A DNA stretch of 64,000 bases. It comes from Hyphomicrobium sp. (GTDB lineage Bacteria; Pseudomonadota; Alphaproteobacteria; Rhizobiales; Hyphomicrobiaceae). The position numbers and the translations under genes are program-made. Below the pieces are notes generated by a model that had not been told where the DNA came from, did not search any database, and saw nothing but the letters and a program-made list of their open reading frames with translations. The stretch covers positions 1 through 64,000 of the forward strand of contig RXJH01000003.1 of assembly GCA_003987725.1 (NCBI GenBank), given 5' to 3'. This document shows, in pieces, positions 27,400-37,098 of this stretch (position 1 is its first letter; every line of letters begins with the position of its first letter).

Positions 27400-30300
27400 C
27401 TATTCGCCGCTGAGCTTTCTCTGCCACCAGCCCTTACGCTGTGGGACCGCCTGAACTTCGGCGACCGTGGTATCGCTCTCTTCGCCGGGCCGAACGACAA
27501 CGCGTTCGATGCGCGGCTCGCTCGATCCGACTTCGTGACGACGCCGAAGCCGCGCGACAGGAACGCTTTCCTCCGGCGCTGCAGCGAGCGGCGTTTCGAC
27601 GGCTCGCTCGGGCTCCTCGACTTTCACCGGGAGATCCGGAGCGGCGGCGGCAGGCTGGGTTTCAACGTCGCTGTCGTCTCCTGATGCGGAAGGTGCGTCC
27701 CAAATGCGCCGCGGGCGCTGATTTGCGCCGCCCGATTTCTCGGCCGAAGCATTCCGGCCTTCCGATCGGCCGGAAGCGGAGCGTCGAGCCACCACCTTAT
27801 CCGCTGCTTCATCCCCCTCGACACCGGGCCCAGCATCGACGGATTCGACGTCCGCGGACTCCACGTCGAAGATCTCCGGCTGGTCTCCGCTGAAACCTTC
27901 GCCTTCATGGCCTTCGGCAGCCATGCCCGAACCTTCCCGGCCACCGCGATCTCTGCCGCGACGGCCGCCGCGACGACCCCTGCGGCGTCGCCTTCCGGGC
28001 TTGTCGCCGTTCCCGGCGCCGGGTTGCTCTCCGAAGTCCCCAGCGTCAACGGTCGGCTGGGCGTCGGCTTCCTCATCGTCGCCATGGCCGGCTTCAGCAT
28101 CGTCGTCGCTATGCGAACCGGAAGCACTGGAACTCTCGGCGTCTGCGCGCGGCTCGAATCCGATGCGTTCGCGACCCTGACCTTCGCCACGATCGCGCCC
28201 ACCGCGCCCACGGCGACGACGGCGGCGTCCGCGGCGGTTGCCGCCTTCGTCGCCTTCGCCACGACCGGATTCACGACCGGCGGCGGCATCATCAGCCTCG
28301 TCGCCATCGGGCGCGATTTCGATCTCGCCGCCTTCGAACGATGGCGCTTCTTCCTCTCCGTCGAAGCCCCAATCCATATTCACCGCAGCCCGTTCGACGC
28401 GGCGCACAGGGGCCGTTGCGCCGCCACGTTCAACCGTGAAGTTCGCACCCTGGACCCGATCGCTGCCGAGCACGGTGATCGTGTGGCCGTGACGCGCTTC
28501 CATGTCGGTGATGTAGGCACGCTTGCTGTTGAGGATGTAGAGCGCGACAGCCGGCGTCGTCGTTGCCGTGAGAGCACCCGTGGCGCCCGCCGTGATCGCG
28601 TCTTCGAGACCGCGCAGAACCGCGAGCGCAATACTCTCTGTCGAACGGATGATGCCGGTGCCCTGGCAATGCGGACACTGCGACGTCGAGCCCTCGAGCA
28701 CGCCGGTTCGCAGCCGCTGCCGCGACATTTCCATCAGGCCGAAGTGCGAAATGCGACCGAGCTGAATGCGCGCGCGATCGAAACGGAGAGCATCCTTCAA
28801 ACGGCGCTCGACGGCCCGGTTGTTGCGCTTCTCTTCCATGTCGATGAAGTCGATGACGATGAGGCCCGCAAGGTCGCGAAGCTTCAACTGCCGGGCGATT
28901 TCATCGGCCGCTTCGAGGTTCGTCGCCAGCGCCGTTTCTTCAATCGAGAACTCGCGCGTCGATTTTCCGGAGTTCACGTCGATGGCGACCAGCGCTTCCG
29001 TCTGATTGATGACGATGTAGCCGCCGGAGCGCAGTGTTACCTGCGGTTGGAACATGGCGTTGAGCTGGCGCTCGACGCCGTAGCGCGTGAAGAGCGGTGT
29101 CGGTTCCCGGTACGGAATGACGTTCTTCGCGTGGCTCGGCATCAGCATCTTCATGAAGTCGGCGGCTTCCTGATGCCCCGCTTCACCGGCGACGACGATC
29201 TCTTCCACGTCCTTGTTATAGAGGTCGCGGATCGACCGCTTGATCAGGTCGCCCTCTTCGTAGACGAGGCTCGGTGCCGTGGACTGCAGCGTCAGCTCGC
29301 GCACGCTTTCCCAGAGCCTCAGCAGATATTCGAAATCGCGCTTGATCTCTTGCTTCGTCCGCGCCGCGCCCGCCGTGCGGATGATGAGGCCCATGCCCTC
29401 CGGAACTTCAAGCTCCTGAGCGATGGCCTTGAGACGGCGGCGGTCCTGCGGATTGGTGATCTTGCGTGAAATGCCACCGCCACGGGCGGTGTTGGGCATG
29501 AGAACCGTGTACCGGCCGGCAAGCGACAGATACGTCGTCAGAGCCGCGCCTTTGTTGCCGCGCTCTTCCTTGACCACCTGAACGAGAATGATCTGGCGGC
29601 GCTTGATGACTTCCTGGATCTTGTAGCTGCGCGGGCGGCGGCGCTGGCGCTGAGGCGCCTCTTCGCGATCTTCCCGGCTCGAACCCTCCTCCGCATCGAC
29701 GCCGCGTTCGTCGTGCGATGCGTGCGACTCGGAATGGTGATGATCGGAATGATCGTGCTCGGCGTGATCGTGATCTTGATCATGGTCATGGTCATGATCG
29801 TCGCTCTCGCCGCTCGCGGCGTGCTCGTGAGAGTGATCGTGCTCATGTTCGCCATGTTCGTGCGGGGCGTCCTCGGTGCTGGCCGCCGCAGTGTCGTGCG
29901 CCTCATCGCTCGGACGCGCCGCTTCGTCATCGGCATCGTTGTCGTTGCGGGCTGTGACCGGCGCCTCGGAGTGCTGCTCTATCGCTTCTGAGCGAACGTC
30001 GTCATCCGAACGCGAAACGGACGCAGCGATGACGGTCGGAGCTTCCTCATCCTCGTCGCCGCCGATTTCTTCGATGTGCTCGTCTTCTTCGACGTCGACG
30101 ATGTGGGCGGACTCAGCGCCGGCGTCATCGGAGCCGTGATCGCCGTACTCTTCATCGCCATTAGCTTCGCTTTCGCTCCGCTCGGCAGTGTCTGAACCGC
30201 CGCGGGAAGCTGAGCGGCGCGCAAGAGCTTCTGCACGCCGGTCTGCGGCGGCTTCGAGTTCGGCTTCGGCAGCAGCTTCCTCGTCGAGAAGCGCCTGCCG

Positions 30301-30558
30301 GTCGGCGACCGGAATCTGATAATAATCAGGATGGATTTCATTGAAGGCGAGGAACCCGTGGCGATTCCCGCCGTAGTCGACGAACGCGGCTTGAAGTGAC
30401 GGCTCAACGCGCGTCACCTTTGCGAGATAGATATTACCGCGAAGCAGCTTGCGGGCTGCGCTTTCGAAGTCGAATTCCTCTACCCGGCCGTTGCGTTGAA
30501 CCACGACCCGAGTCTCCTCGGGGTGGGTGGCATCGATGAGCATTTTCGTGTTGGACAT
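27400..30558 (-). CDS. rne: Ribonuclease E with acidic/His-rich insertion
   Basis: 1052-aa endoribonuclease that starts mRNA decay and processes rRNA and tRNA. The S1 domain begins at residue 38 but is split by an insertion of about 215 residues (90-305). The insertion is acidic and contains a run dense in His and Asp/Glu at 233-282. The catalytic DNase I-like domain follows (AIDVNSGKST, IDFIDMEEKRN), then the zinc-link CPHCQGTG. The C-terminal 400 residues are low-complexity, with Arg/Gly blocks typical of the RNA-binding degradosome scaffold. ATG 30558 has AAGGAA upstream. Long insertions in S1 are known in alphaproteobacterial RNase E; the His density here is unusual. Confidence 0.95.
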   Translation of the reverse strand: MSNTKMLIDATHPEETRVVVQRNGRVEEFDFESAARKLLRGNIYLAKVTRVEPSLQAAFVDYGGNRHGFLAFNEIHPDYYQIPVADRQALLDEEAAAEAELEAAADRRAEALARRSASRGGSDTAERSESEANGDEEYGDHGSDDAGAESAHIVDVEEDEHIEEIGGDEDEEAPTVIAASVSRSDDDVRSEAIEQHSEAPVTARNDNDADDEAARPSDEAHDTAAASTEDAPHEHGEHEHDHSHEHAASGESDDHDHDHDQDHDHAEHDHSDHHHSESHASHDERGVDAEEGSSREDREEAPQRQRRRPRSYKIQEVIKRRQIILVQVVKEERGNKGAALTTYLSLAGRYTVLMPNTARGGGISRKITNPQDRRRLKAIAQELEVPEGMGLIIRTAGAARTKQEIKRDFEYLLRLWESVRELTLQSTAPSLVYEEGDLIKRSIRDLYNKDVEEIVVAGEAGHQEAADFMKMLMPSHAKNVIPYREPTPLFTRYGVERQLNAMFQPQVTLRSGGYIVINQTEALVAIDVNSGKSTREFSIEETALATNLEAADEIARQLKLRDLAGLIVIDFIDMEEKRNNRAVERRLKDALRFDRARIQLGRISHFGLMEMSRQRLRTGVLEGSTSQCPHCQGTGIIRSTESIALAVLRGLEDAITAGATGALTATTTPAVALYILNSKRAYITDMEARHGHTITVLGSDRVQGANFTVERGGATAPVRRVERAAVNMDWGFDGEEEAPSFEGGEIEIAPDGDEADDAAAGRESGRGEGDEGGNRRGRRRRRRGRGGRDRGEGQGRERIGFEPRADAESSSASGSHSDDDAEAGHGDDEEADAQPTVDAGDFGEQPGAGNGDKPGRRRRRGRRGGRRGRDRGGREGSGMAAEGHEGEGFSGDQPEIFDVESADVESVDAGPGVEGDEAADKVVARRSASGRSEGRNASAEKSGGANQRPRRIWDAPSASGDDSDVETQPAAAAPDLPVKVEEPERAVETPLAAAPEESVPVARLRRRHEVGSSEPRIERVVVRPGEESDTTVAEVQAVPQRKGWWQRKLSGE

Positions 30559-31355
30559 TGCTTATGTTCCTTGGCGCGCCGGGGCGGCGGCTCGCATCTC
30601 GAACCGCGAACAACGGAGCGGATTGCGAGATTCGCGCGGCGGCGCGTGCTTTTGGTTGATGGCGCTGAAGAAGTAATGGGTGGCCGCGCCGCTTTCTGCG
30701 TCATCCCGGTCCCGCCAGTGCGCCGAAGGCGCGCGGGAACGCATGGGGGAGCCGCGCGGACCGGAGTCCGCTGGGCGCCGTCATGGATGATGCAAGCTCT
30801 CGTCATGGCCTGTCGTGAATTGCCCAGCTGCATGTCCGGAATTGGGGGACGTTGGCCGGGGGAAAAAAATCCGACGCCTTACGGCATCGCGGTGGATCAA
30901 TATGGTCGCCCGGCAATCCGCGCTGTTACCCGACTGACAAATCGGGGCGACCGGCACAAAGTTTTAATGCTTCAGCAAAAGAGCCGCCGGGGGCTCTGAA
31001 GTCGAAGCCGTAGAACCTGCTGAGCGACGTGATACTCCCGTACGCTTGCCTCGAGCAGGCCCCATCCGTGCTCGCCTAATTGCCTGGAAAAGCGGAGTTT
31101 TTTTGATCCCCGCAGCAGGCTTATCAGGCATCGCAGGCGCCCGTCTGACTCACACCGTCCAGGCGTGTGTCTCGAACGCCACCGAATACAATTCAAACTG
31201 TACGAGGTCGCCCCCGCCCTGGCAAGTGCTATAAACCTAGAGGCGGATCGTCCCCGAGTGGTACGAATAAGCCTTTTATAATACGAATGAAAACAAAGCT
31301 TTAACGATACGCCGGGCGTGAGGCGAATGGGACGACGAAGGGGAACAGTTCGGTA
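30559..31355. other. Long intergenic region between rne and the amidase gene
   Basis: Nearly 800 bases between two divergent genes without a supported coding gene. It probably contains the rne leader, which in other bacteria controls RNase E autoregulation, and both promoters. A TATAAT occurs at 31277 on the plus strand without a clear -35. A minus-strand terminator-like hairpin at 30980-30997 splits the region. Confidence 0.5.
30980..30997 (-). terminator. Intrinsic-terminator-like hairpin inside the rne upstream region
   Basis: On the minus strand AGAGCC-CCCGGC-GGCTCT is followed directly by TTTGC, and the outer bases CTTCAG/CTGAAG can extend the fold. It lies about 420 bases before the rne start, so it could end a small upstream transcript or attenuate rne. 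Confidence 0.45.
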
Positions 31356-32591
31356 ATGCGCCGGCCCAAGGAACTTTTGCAGAACGTCGCGGCGGCGGCA
31401 TGGGTCGGGCTCACCATGCTGAGCCCCGCCTCCGCAGAGGCGGCCGAAGCGCTCGACGCACATTTGACCATCACCGGACGGTCAACAATCTTCGAATTGA
31501 CCATGAGCGAAGGGGTAACCGCCCAGGTCTTTACGCTCGCCAATCCCTATCGCGTCGTGATCGACTTGCCCGATCTCTCGTTCCGGCTCGATCCGGCGGC
31601 TGGCAAGAAAAGTGCGGGGCTCGTTTCCGCGTTCCGGTACGGTCAATTTGCGGAGCACAAATCCCGCGTCGTCATCGACACCAAGGGCCCCGTCAAAATC
31701 AACTCTGCCAACATGACGAGGCTAAAGGGCTCCTCGGCGGTGAAGCTCGCGATCGCTCTAATGCCGATGGATGCGGAAGCATTCGGCGCCGGCACTGGAG
31801 CCAACGCCCACAACGCCACCAATGAGCCGGAGGCCGTCAACGCCGCACCCGAAAACGCCCCGATGGCACGCAAACCTCATGGGAAACCGGTGATCGTGAT
31901 TGACCCTGGACACGGAGGCATCGATCCCGGTGCCACCGGCGCCAACAACGTCACCGAAAAAACGATCGTGCTCGCCGTCGCGTTGCAATTGAAAGAGGCG
32001 TTGACGAAAACCGGGCTTTACGAGGTCAAAATGACCCGGGCCGACGATGTCTTCGTGTCGCTCGACAAGCGGCTTGCGTTTTCGGCCGAGAACGCCGCCG
32101 ACCTCTTCATCTCGCTGCACGCCGATTCAATCGAAGAGAAAAACGCGAGAGGGGCGATCCGCGGCGCGACAATTTATACTCTCTCAGGCCGCGCCTCCGA
32201 CGAACAGGCCCGGATCATGGCCGAAAAGGAAAACGCGTCCGATCTCATCGCTGGTATCGAGAACATCGATCGGGACGGCGGCGACCAGGTCAAGAGCATC
32301 CTTATAGATCTGCTCAAAAGAGAGACTTCGAATTTTTCGGCGGATTTTTCGCAAGTTTTGTCGAAGCGGTTGGGTAAGACGATTGCAATGTCGCGGATTC
32401 CCCGCAGGTCCGCGGCCTTCAAGGTTCTGAAGCAAACCCACGCCCCCTCGGTCCTGGTCGAATTGGGCTACCTCAGCAACGAGACGGACGAACAGCAGAT
32501 GTTGACCGCCGAATGGCAATCGAAGGTAGCGGCGTCGATCACGGATGCGGTGCAAATTTACTTCAACAAAAGAACCGCCGCGCAGCCCTGA
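31356..32591 (+). CDS. N-acetylmuramoyl-L-alanine amidase (AmiC type)
   Basis: Periplasmic zinc amidase that cuts the sugar-peptide bond to separate daughter cells. Residues 1-30 are a signal peptide, 35-135 an AMIN domain for septal peptidoglycan targeting, and 175-405 the Amidase_3 domain with VIDPGHGGIDPGATG, SLHADSI and the Glu of VELGYLSN. An Ala/Asn/Pro linker separates the domains. It is transcribed toward the PBP1A gene 150 bp downstream, and the two are likely co-regulated. Confidence 0.94.
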   Translation: MRRPKELLQNVAAAAWVGLTMLSPASAEAAEALDAHLTITGRSTIFELTMSEGVTAQVFTLANPYRVVIDLPDLSFRLDPAAGKKSAGLVSAFRYGQFAEHKSRVVIDTKGPVKINSANMTRLKGSSAVKLAIALMPMDAEAFGAGTGANAHNATNEPEAVNAAPENAPMARKPHGKPVIVIDPGHGGIDPGATGANNVTEKTIVLAVALQLKEALTKTGLYEVKMTRADDVFVSLDKRLAFSAENAADLFISLHADSIEEKNARGAIRGATIYTLSGRASDEQARIMAEKENASDLIAGIENIDRDGGDQVKSILIDLLKRETSNFSADFSQVLSKRLGKTIAMSRIPRRSAAFKVLKQTHAPSVLVELGYLSNETDEQQMLTAEWQSKVAASITDAVQIYFNKRTAAQP

Positions 32592-32741
32592 GGCTTTCGG
32601 CTATGGACGACGTACTGCCACATTCCATGTTAATGTGCGCAGCCTCTGAGGGGATTGTCATTGCTGCGATGCGGCAATAGACGTAAGCCCTTTCGCTCGA
32701 AATGACGAAGCCAGCGCCAGACTGACGGAATTACGAATTTG

Positions 32742-35324
32742 ATGCGTGCGCCAACGCTGCCGCCACCCACGGCGCCCCGGAGAAGAAAAAAGCGGCGTCG
32801 GAGTCTGCTGCTCAACTTCCTTGGGTTCGTCTTCGGGACCTTTGTTCTGATCTTCATCGCGGGATCGGCCGGCGCTGGATTCTTGATCTGGCAGGCATCG
32901 AAAGACCTGCCCGACTACGAGAGCTTGTCGAAGTACGAGCCGCCCGTCATGACGCGCATCCATGCCCATGACGGATCGCTGATCTCCGAGTTCGCGCGCG
33001 AGCGCCGCATCTTCGTTCCAATTAATACGGTTCCGAAGCGCGTCCTCGGCGCGTTTCTGTCGGCTGAGGATCGGCGGTTCTATGAACATGGAGGCATCGA
33101 CCTTCAGGGCATCGTGCGCGCCGTTTTCGCGGCGGTCGAATCCAAGATTCATGGCTCGAACAAGCGCGCTCAGGGTGCCTCGACGATCACCCAGCAGGTC
33201 GCCAAGAACTTCCTGCTGACGAACGAACGTTCGATGGAACGCAAGATCAAGGAAGCAATCCTCGCGATCCGCATCGAGGGCGCCTATTCGAAGGATCGCA
33301 TCCTCGAGCTCTATCTGAACGAGATCTTCCTCGGGATGAACTCGTACGGCGTTGGCGCGGCCGCGCTGACCTACTTCAACAAAGAGCTCAAGGACCTCGA
33401 CATCGAGGAGGCCGCCTACCTCGCAGCCCTTCCAAAGGCCCCGAACAATTACCATCCGTTCCGCCAGAAGGAGAAGGCGACGGAGCGGCGGAACTGGATT
33501 ATCGGCCAGATGGCCGAAAACGGCTACATCACCAAGGAAGAGGCGGAGATCGCGCGGAAGAAGCCGCTCGTCGTCAATCTGCGTCCCAACGCCGTGCATA
33601 TTTCGACGGCGGAATTCTTCGCCGAGGAAGTGCGCCGCTCGCTTCTTTCGAAGTACGGCGAGGACAAGCTTTACGGCGGCGGCCTGTCGGTCCGCACGAC
33701 GCTTGATCCGCAATTGCAGCAATATGCCAAGAAGGCGCTGATCAACGGCCTCGTGAAGTTCGACCGGACGCAGGGCTATCGCGGACCCGTTTCGAAGATC
33801 GACATTTCGGGCGACTGGGGTCTAGCGCTCGGCAAAATTCCGAGCCCATCCGACATTCAGCCCTGGCGTCTCGGCGTCGTGCTCGAGACCCAGAAATCGA
33901 AGGCCATCATCGGCTTCAAGCCGCAGCGCCAGCAGGATGCGACCTTCGTCAAGGATCGTGAGGCCGTCGAGGTGACGCTCGACGAGATGAAATGGGCCGC
34001 CAAGCGCCCGGGCGCCAAGAGGGTCGACGCCAAGTCGACCGCCGACATCCTGCAGCCGGGCGACGTCGTGTATGTCGCGCCGAAGGACCCGAACAAGATC
34101 CAGGGCGTCTGGTCGCTGATGCAAATTCCGGAAGTCGGCGGCGGACTCGTCGCGATGGATCCCTACACAGGACGCGTCCTCGCAGTCGCCGGTGGTTTTT
34201 CCTACGACATGAGCCAGTTTGACCGCGTCATCCAGGCGAAGCGCCAGCCGGGCTCATCCTTCAAGCCGTTCGTCTACGCCGCCGCCATCGACAACGGCTA
34301 CAAACCGACGTCGATCATTCTGGATGCGCCGATCGAGATCGATCAGGGCCCGGGCCAGGACGTCTGGCGTCCGAAGAACTATGAGACGAACGATACGACC
34401 GGCCCCGAAACGCTGCGCTTCGGCATCGAGCATTCCCGCAACCAGATGACCGCGCGTCTGGCGCAGGATCTCGGCATGCCCGTCATCACCGAATACGCGC
34501 GGCGGTTCGGCATCTACGACGATCTCTTGCCGGTGCTGTCGATGTCGCTCGGCGCGGGCGAAACCACCTTGCTTCGCCTGGCGACGGCCTATTGCATGCT
34601 GGCGAATGGCGGCAAGGAAGTAACGTCGACCCTCGTCGACCGGATCCAGGATCGCTACGGCCACACGATCTGGCGTCATGACGAGCGCCAGTGCATGGGC
34701 TGTATGGCCGATCACTGGGCGGGCCAGCCCGAGCCGGAACTCGTCGACGGCCGCCGTCAGATCATCGACCCGCACACAGCCTATCAGATGACGCACATTC
34801 TCGAAGGCGTCATCCAGCGTGGCACGGCCACGGTATTGAAATCCCTCAATCGTCCGGTCGCCGGCAAGACCGGCACGACGAACGAAGAAAAGGACGTGTG
34901 GTTCCTTGGCTATACGCCGACCATGGTCGTTGGCGTCTTTGTCGGCTACGACACGCCGAAGCCGCTCGGCAAAGGCAACACGGGCGGCGCGATCGCTGCC
35001 CCGATTTTCGGTGAGTTCGTGCAGGACGCGCTAGGAGCGACGCCGCCCGCGCCATTCCGCGTTCCGCCGGGCATCAAGTTCGTGCGCGTCAATCCGAAAA
35101 CGGGCCTCCGAGCTTCGGCTGACGATCCGTCGTCCATCATGGAAGCCTTCAAGCCCGACGAAGATCCGGACGACGCCTACGCGATGATCGGCATCGCCAA
35201 CGCCACGGCCGATGCGTCGCCCCCGCCGCCACCACTGCCGCCGATGGGCGATCGGGTGGCGCGGCCCTCATCGCCGACCTCCCGGCCCGACGCCGGATCT
35301 CTTTCTCCCAATGGCATGTGGTAG
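32742..35324 (+). CDS. mrcA: Penicillin-binding protein 1A
   Basis: Bifunctional peptidoglycan synthase. A basic Pro-rich cytoplasmic start (ATG 32742, one codon after a TTG) and one membrane helix (about 27-50) are followed by the GT51 glycosyltransferase domain with EDRRFYEHGGID, an OB-like insertion, and the transpeptidase with catalytic Ser in GSSFKPF, SRNQ and KTGT. The C-terminus is Pro-rich and disordered. 860 aa is normal. It follows a septal amidase gene. Confidence 0.95.
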   Translation: MRAPTLPPPTAPRRRKKRRRSLLLNFLGFVFGTFVLIFIAGSAGAGFLIWQASKDLPDYESLSKYEPPVMTRIHAHDGSLISEFARERRIFVPINTVPKRVLGAFLSAEDRRFYEHGGIDLQGIVRAVFAAVESKIHGSNKRAQGASTITQQVAKNFLLTNERSMERKIKEAILAIRIEGAYSKDRILELYLNEIFLGMNSYGVGAAALTYFNKELKDLDIEEAAYLAALPKAPNNYHPFRQKEKATERRNWIIGQMAENGYITKEEAEIARKKPLVVNLRPNAVHISTAEFFAEEVRRSLLSKYGEDKLYGGGLSVRTTLDPQLQQYAKKALINGLVKFDRTQGYRGPVSKIDISGDWGLALGKIPSPSDIQPWRLGVVLETQKSKAIIGFKPQRQQDATFVKDREAVEVTLDEMKWAAKRPGAKRVDAKSTADILQPGDVVYVAPKDPNKIQGVWSLMQIPEVGGGLVAMDPYTGRVLAVAGGFSYDMSQFDRVIQAKRQPGSSFKPFVYAAAIDNGYKPTSIILDAPIEIDQGPGQDVWRPKNYETNDTTGPETLRFGIEHSRNQMTARLAQDLGMPVITEYARRFGIYDDLLPVLSMSLGAGETTLLRLATAYCMLANGGKEVTSTLVDRIQDRYGHTIWRHDERQCMGCMADHWAGQPEPELVDGRRQIIDPHTAYQMTHILEGVIQRGTATVLKSLNRPVAGKTGTTNEEKDVWFLGYTPTMVVGVFVGYDTPKPLGKGNTGGAIAAPIFGEFVQDALGATPPAPFRVPPGIKFVRVNPKTGLRASADDPSSIMEAFKPDEDPDDAYAMIGIANATADASPPPPPLPPMGDRVARPSSPTSRPDAGSLSPNGMW

Positions 35325-35452
35325 TTAAGCTTGGCGCCGATTGCCGCGTAGCGTCTGTCTACGTTTACAGCGACCTCGCACATCTCTATAGGTCCGCACC
35401 TGTTTTTTGAGCCATCACTTTTCGCCGGCACGAGCCGGCTTCGGAGGCCGCC

Positions 35453-36587
35453 ATGCGCGCTGAAGCGCAAAAACTTTCCGACGGCATCGAGGAGGCGTTT
35501 GCCCTCCTGAGGAGGTCTCTTTGACTGGGAGACGGCCGAAGACCGTCTCGCCTCGCTGAACGCGAAAGCTGAAGACCCCAATCTCTGGACCGACGCGAAG
35601 AACGCTCAGAAGGTTATGCGCCAGCGGCAATCGCTTGAGCGCGCCGTGTCCGAGTTCAAGCGTCTACAACGCGACTACGACGACGCGCTGACGTTGATCG
35701 AACTCGGCGAAGCCGAGAGCGACGACGCGAGCGTCCGCGAAGGCGAAACCGCGCTCCAGCGCATCGACCACGAAGCGCAGCGCCGCTCGATCGAAGCGAT
35801 GCTGTCGGGCGAAGCCGACGCCATGAACACCTACATCGAGGTGCACGCGGGCGCAGGCGGCACCGAAAGCCAGGATTGGGCATCGATGCTGGCGCGCATG
35901 TACGTGCGCTGGGCCGAGCGCCGTGGCTACAAGGTCAAGCTGATCGACGAAAGCCCTGGCGAAGAAGCGGGCATCAAGTCGGCGACGTTCGAGATCGAAG
36001 GCGAAAACGCTTACGGCTGGTTGAAGACGGAAGCCGGCGTGCACCGTCTCGTGCGTATCTCGCCGTTCGATTCCAACGCCCGCCGCCATACAAGCTTTGC
36101 GTCGGTCACCGTCTATCCGGTCATCGACGACACGATCGACGTCGAAATCAACCCGGCCGACGTCGACATTTCGTTCGCGCGTTCGTCAGGCGCCGGCGGT
36201 CAGCACGTCAACAGAACGGAATCCGCCGTCCGCCTCGTCCATAAGCCGTCGGGCATCGTCATCTTCGCCCAGGAACAGCGCTCGCAGCATCAAAACAAGG
36301 ATATCGCTTTCAAGCGGCTCAAGGCGCGCCTCTACGAGATGGAGCTGAAGCGCCGCGAAGCCAAGGCGAATGCCGAGCAGGCCGCCAAGACGGATATCGG
36401 CTGGGGCCATCAGATCCGGTCGTACGTCCTGCAGCCGTATCAGCTGGTGAAGGACCTTCGCACGGGCGCCCAGTCGACGAATCCAGATGAGGTCCTGGAC
36501 GGGGACGTCGATCCATTCATCGAAGCCGCTCTATCGCAACGCATCAAGGGCGGTGGTGAGGCCGTGACGGTCGAGGATCTGGAGTAG
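35453..36587 (+). CDS. prfB: Peptide chain release factor 2, programmed +1 frameshift
   Basis: RF2 recognises UGA and UAA. Translation starts at ATG 35453 (GGAGG upstream), runs 23 codons to CTT, and meets an in-frame TGA at 35522-35524. A Shine-Dalgarno-like AGGAGGT lies just before CTT TGA C, the classic RF2 autoregulatory site. A +1 shift continues with GAC TGG GAG from 35523 in the long frame to 36587, giving 377 aa. SPF (stop-codon reading) is in VRISPFDSN, and GGQ in SGAGGQHVNR. When RF2 is scarce the ribosome shifts; when abundant it terminates. Confidence 0.96.
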
Positions 36588-36605
36588 CCGCTGTCTTAAG
36601 CGGCT
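36586..36605 (+). terminator. Hairpin at the prfB stop
   Basis: AGCCGCT-GTCTTA-AGCGGCT, a perfect 7-bp stem starting inside the prfB stop codon and followed by TCTCCT. Probable terminator with a weak U-tract. Confidence 0.45.
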
Positions 36606-36630
36606 TCTCCTAGCGTCGTGCTGCCGGATC

Positions 36631-36957
36631 TCAGTTGCGCTCGCGAAGCAGCGGATTGTTGAACCCAGAGGCCGGTTCGGACGACGAATTCTGCGACGAC
36701 GTGAATCCAAAGCCAGACCCGGAGCCAACACCGGCGCCGATTGAGCCCCGCCAGTTGCTCGTGGTGTCCGTGCTCGATTGTGTGGAGCCGGAGCCGAAGG
36801 GCGAAAGCAGCGCCGATGCCTCGTCGGGATCCTGGTAGCGCGCCGAGCCGTCGGCGTTCGTCCCGCCAATCGAGGTCGTCTCGAATGCCTGCGCCCCGGC
36901 AGAGATCAAGATGGTCGAAAGAAAGACCGCGGCGGCAATACCTCGATCAAATCGCAT
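36631..36957 (-). CDS. Small exported protein, Ser/Gly-rich (108 aa)
   Basis: Begins with a clear signal peptide (MRFDRGIAAAVFLSTILISAG, cleavage after AQA). The mature part is Ser/Gly/Thr-rich, with repeated GSGSGFGF-like stretches and no Cys. GGAGGG lies 6-7 bases before ATG 36957. No known family. It converges on prfB from the other strand. A surface or periplasmic role is inferred from the signal only. Confidence 0.75.
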   Translation of the reverse strand: MRFDRGIAAAVFLSTILISAGAQAFETTSIGGTNADGSARYQDPDEASALLSPFGSGSTQSSTDTTSNWRGSIGAGVGSGSGFGFTSSQNSSSEPASGFNNPLLRERN

Positions 36958-37098
36958 TAAGAGCCCTCCAGCATCGTAACGTGACGCGCACCCTAGCTTC
37001 TCCGGCTATCTGCAATTTGCGGAGGGATCTAGGCCAACATCACCTTTTCGAGACGGTGTGGCATCGATACTACGCTTTTAGCGACACGCAGCCGAAGA

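Noticed and set aside
27907-29469. Long plus-strand open frame of 520 codons
   Set aside because: It lies antisense to rne, whose translation matches RNase E throughout. High GC leaves the opposite strand open, and the frame has no recognisable protein.
29713-29862. DNA-level simple repeat
   Set aside because: The imperfect GATCGTG/ATGGTC pattern follows from His and Asp codons of the RNase E insertion and is in frame.
30972-31463. 163-codon minus-strand frame upstream of rne
   Set aside because: It begins inside the amidase gene and is Arg/Cys-rich with no family; more likely leader DNA.
32658-33722. 354-codon minus-strand open frame
   Set aside because: It is antisense to the PBP1A gene, which is confirmed by its motifs.
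35453-35524. prfB as a pseudogene because of an in-frame TGA
   Set aside because: The stop is in the conserved RF2 frameshift site with a Shine-Dalgarno-like sequence before it.
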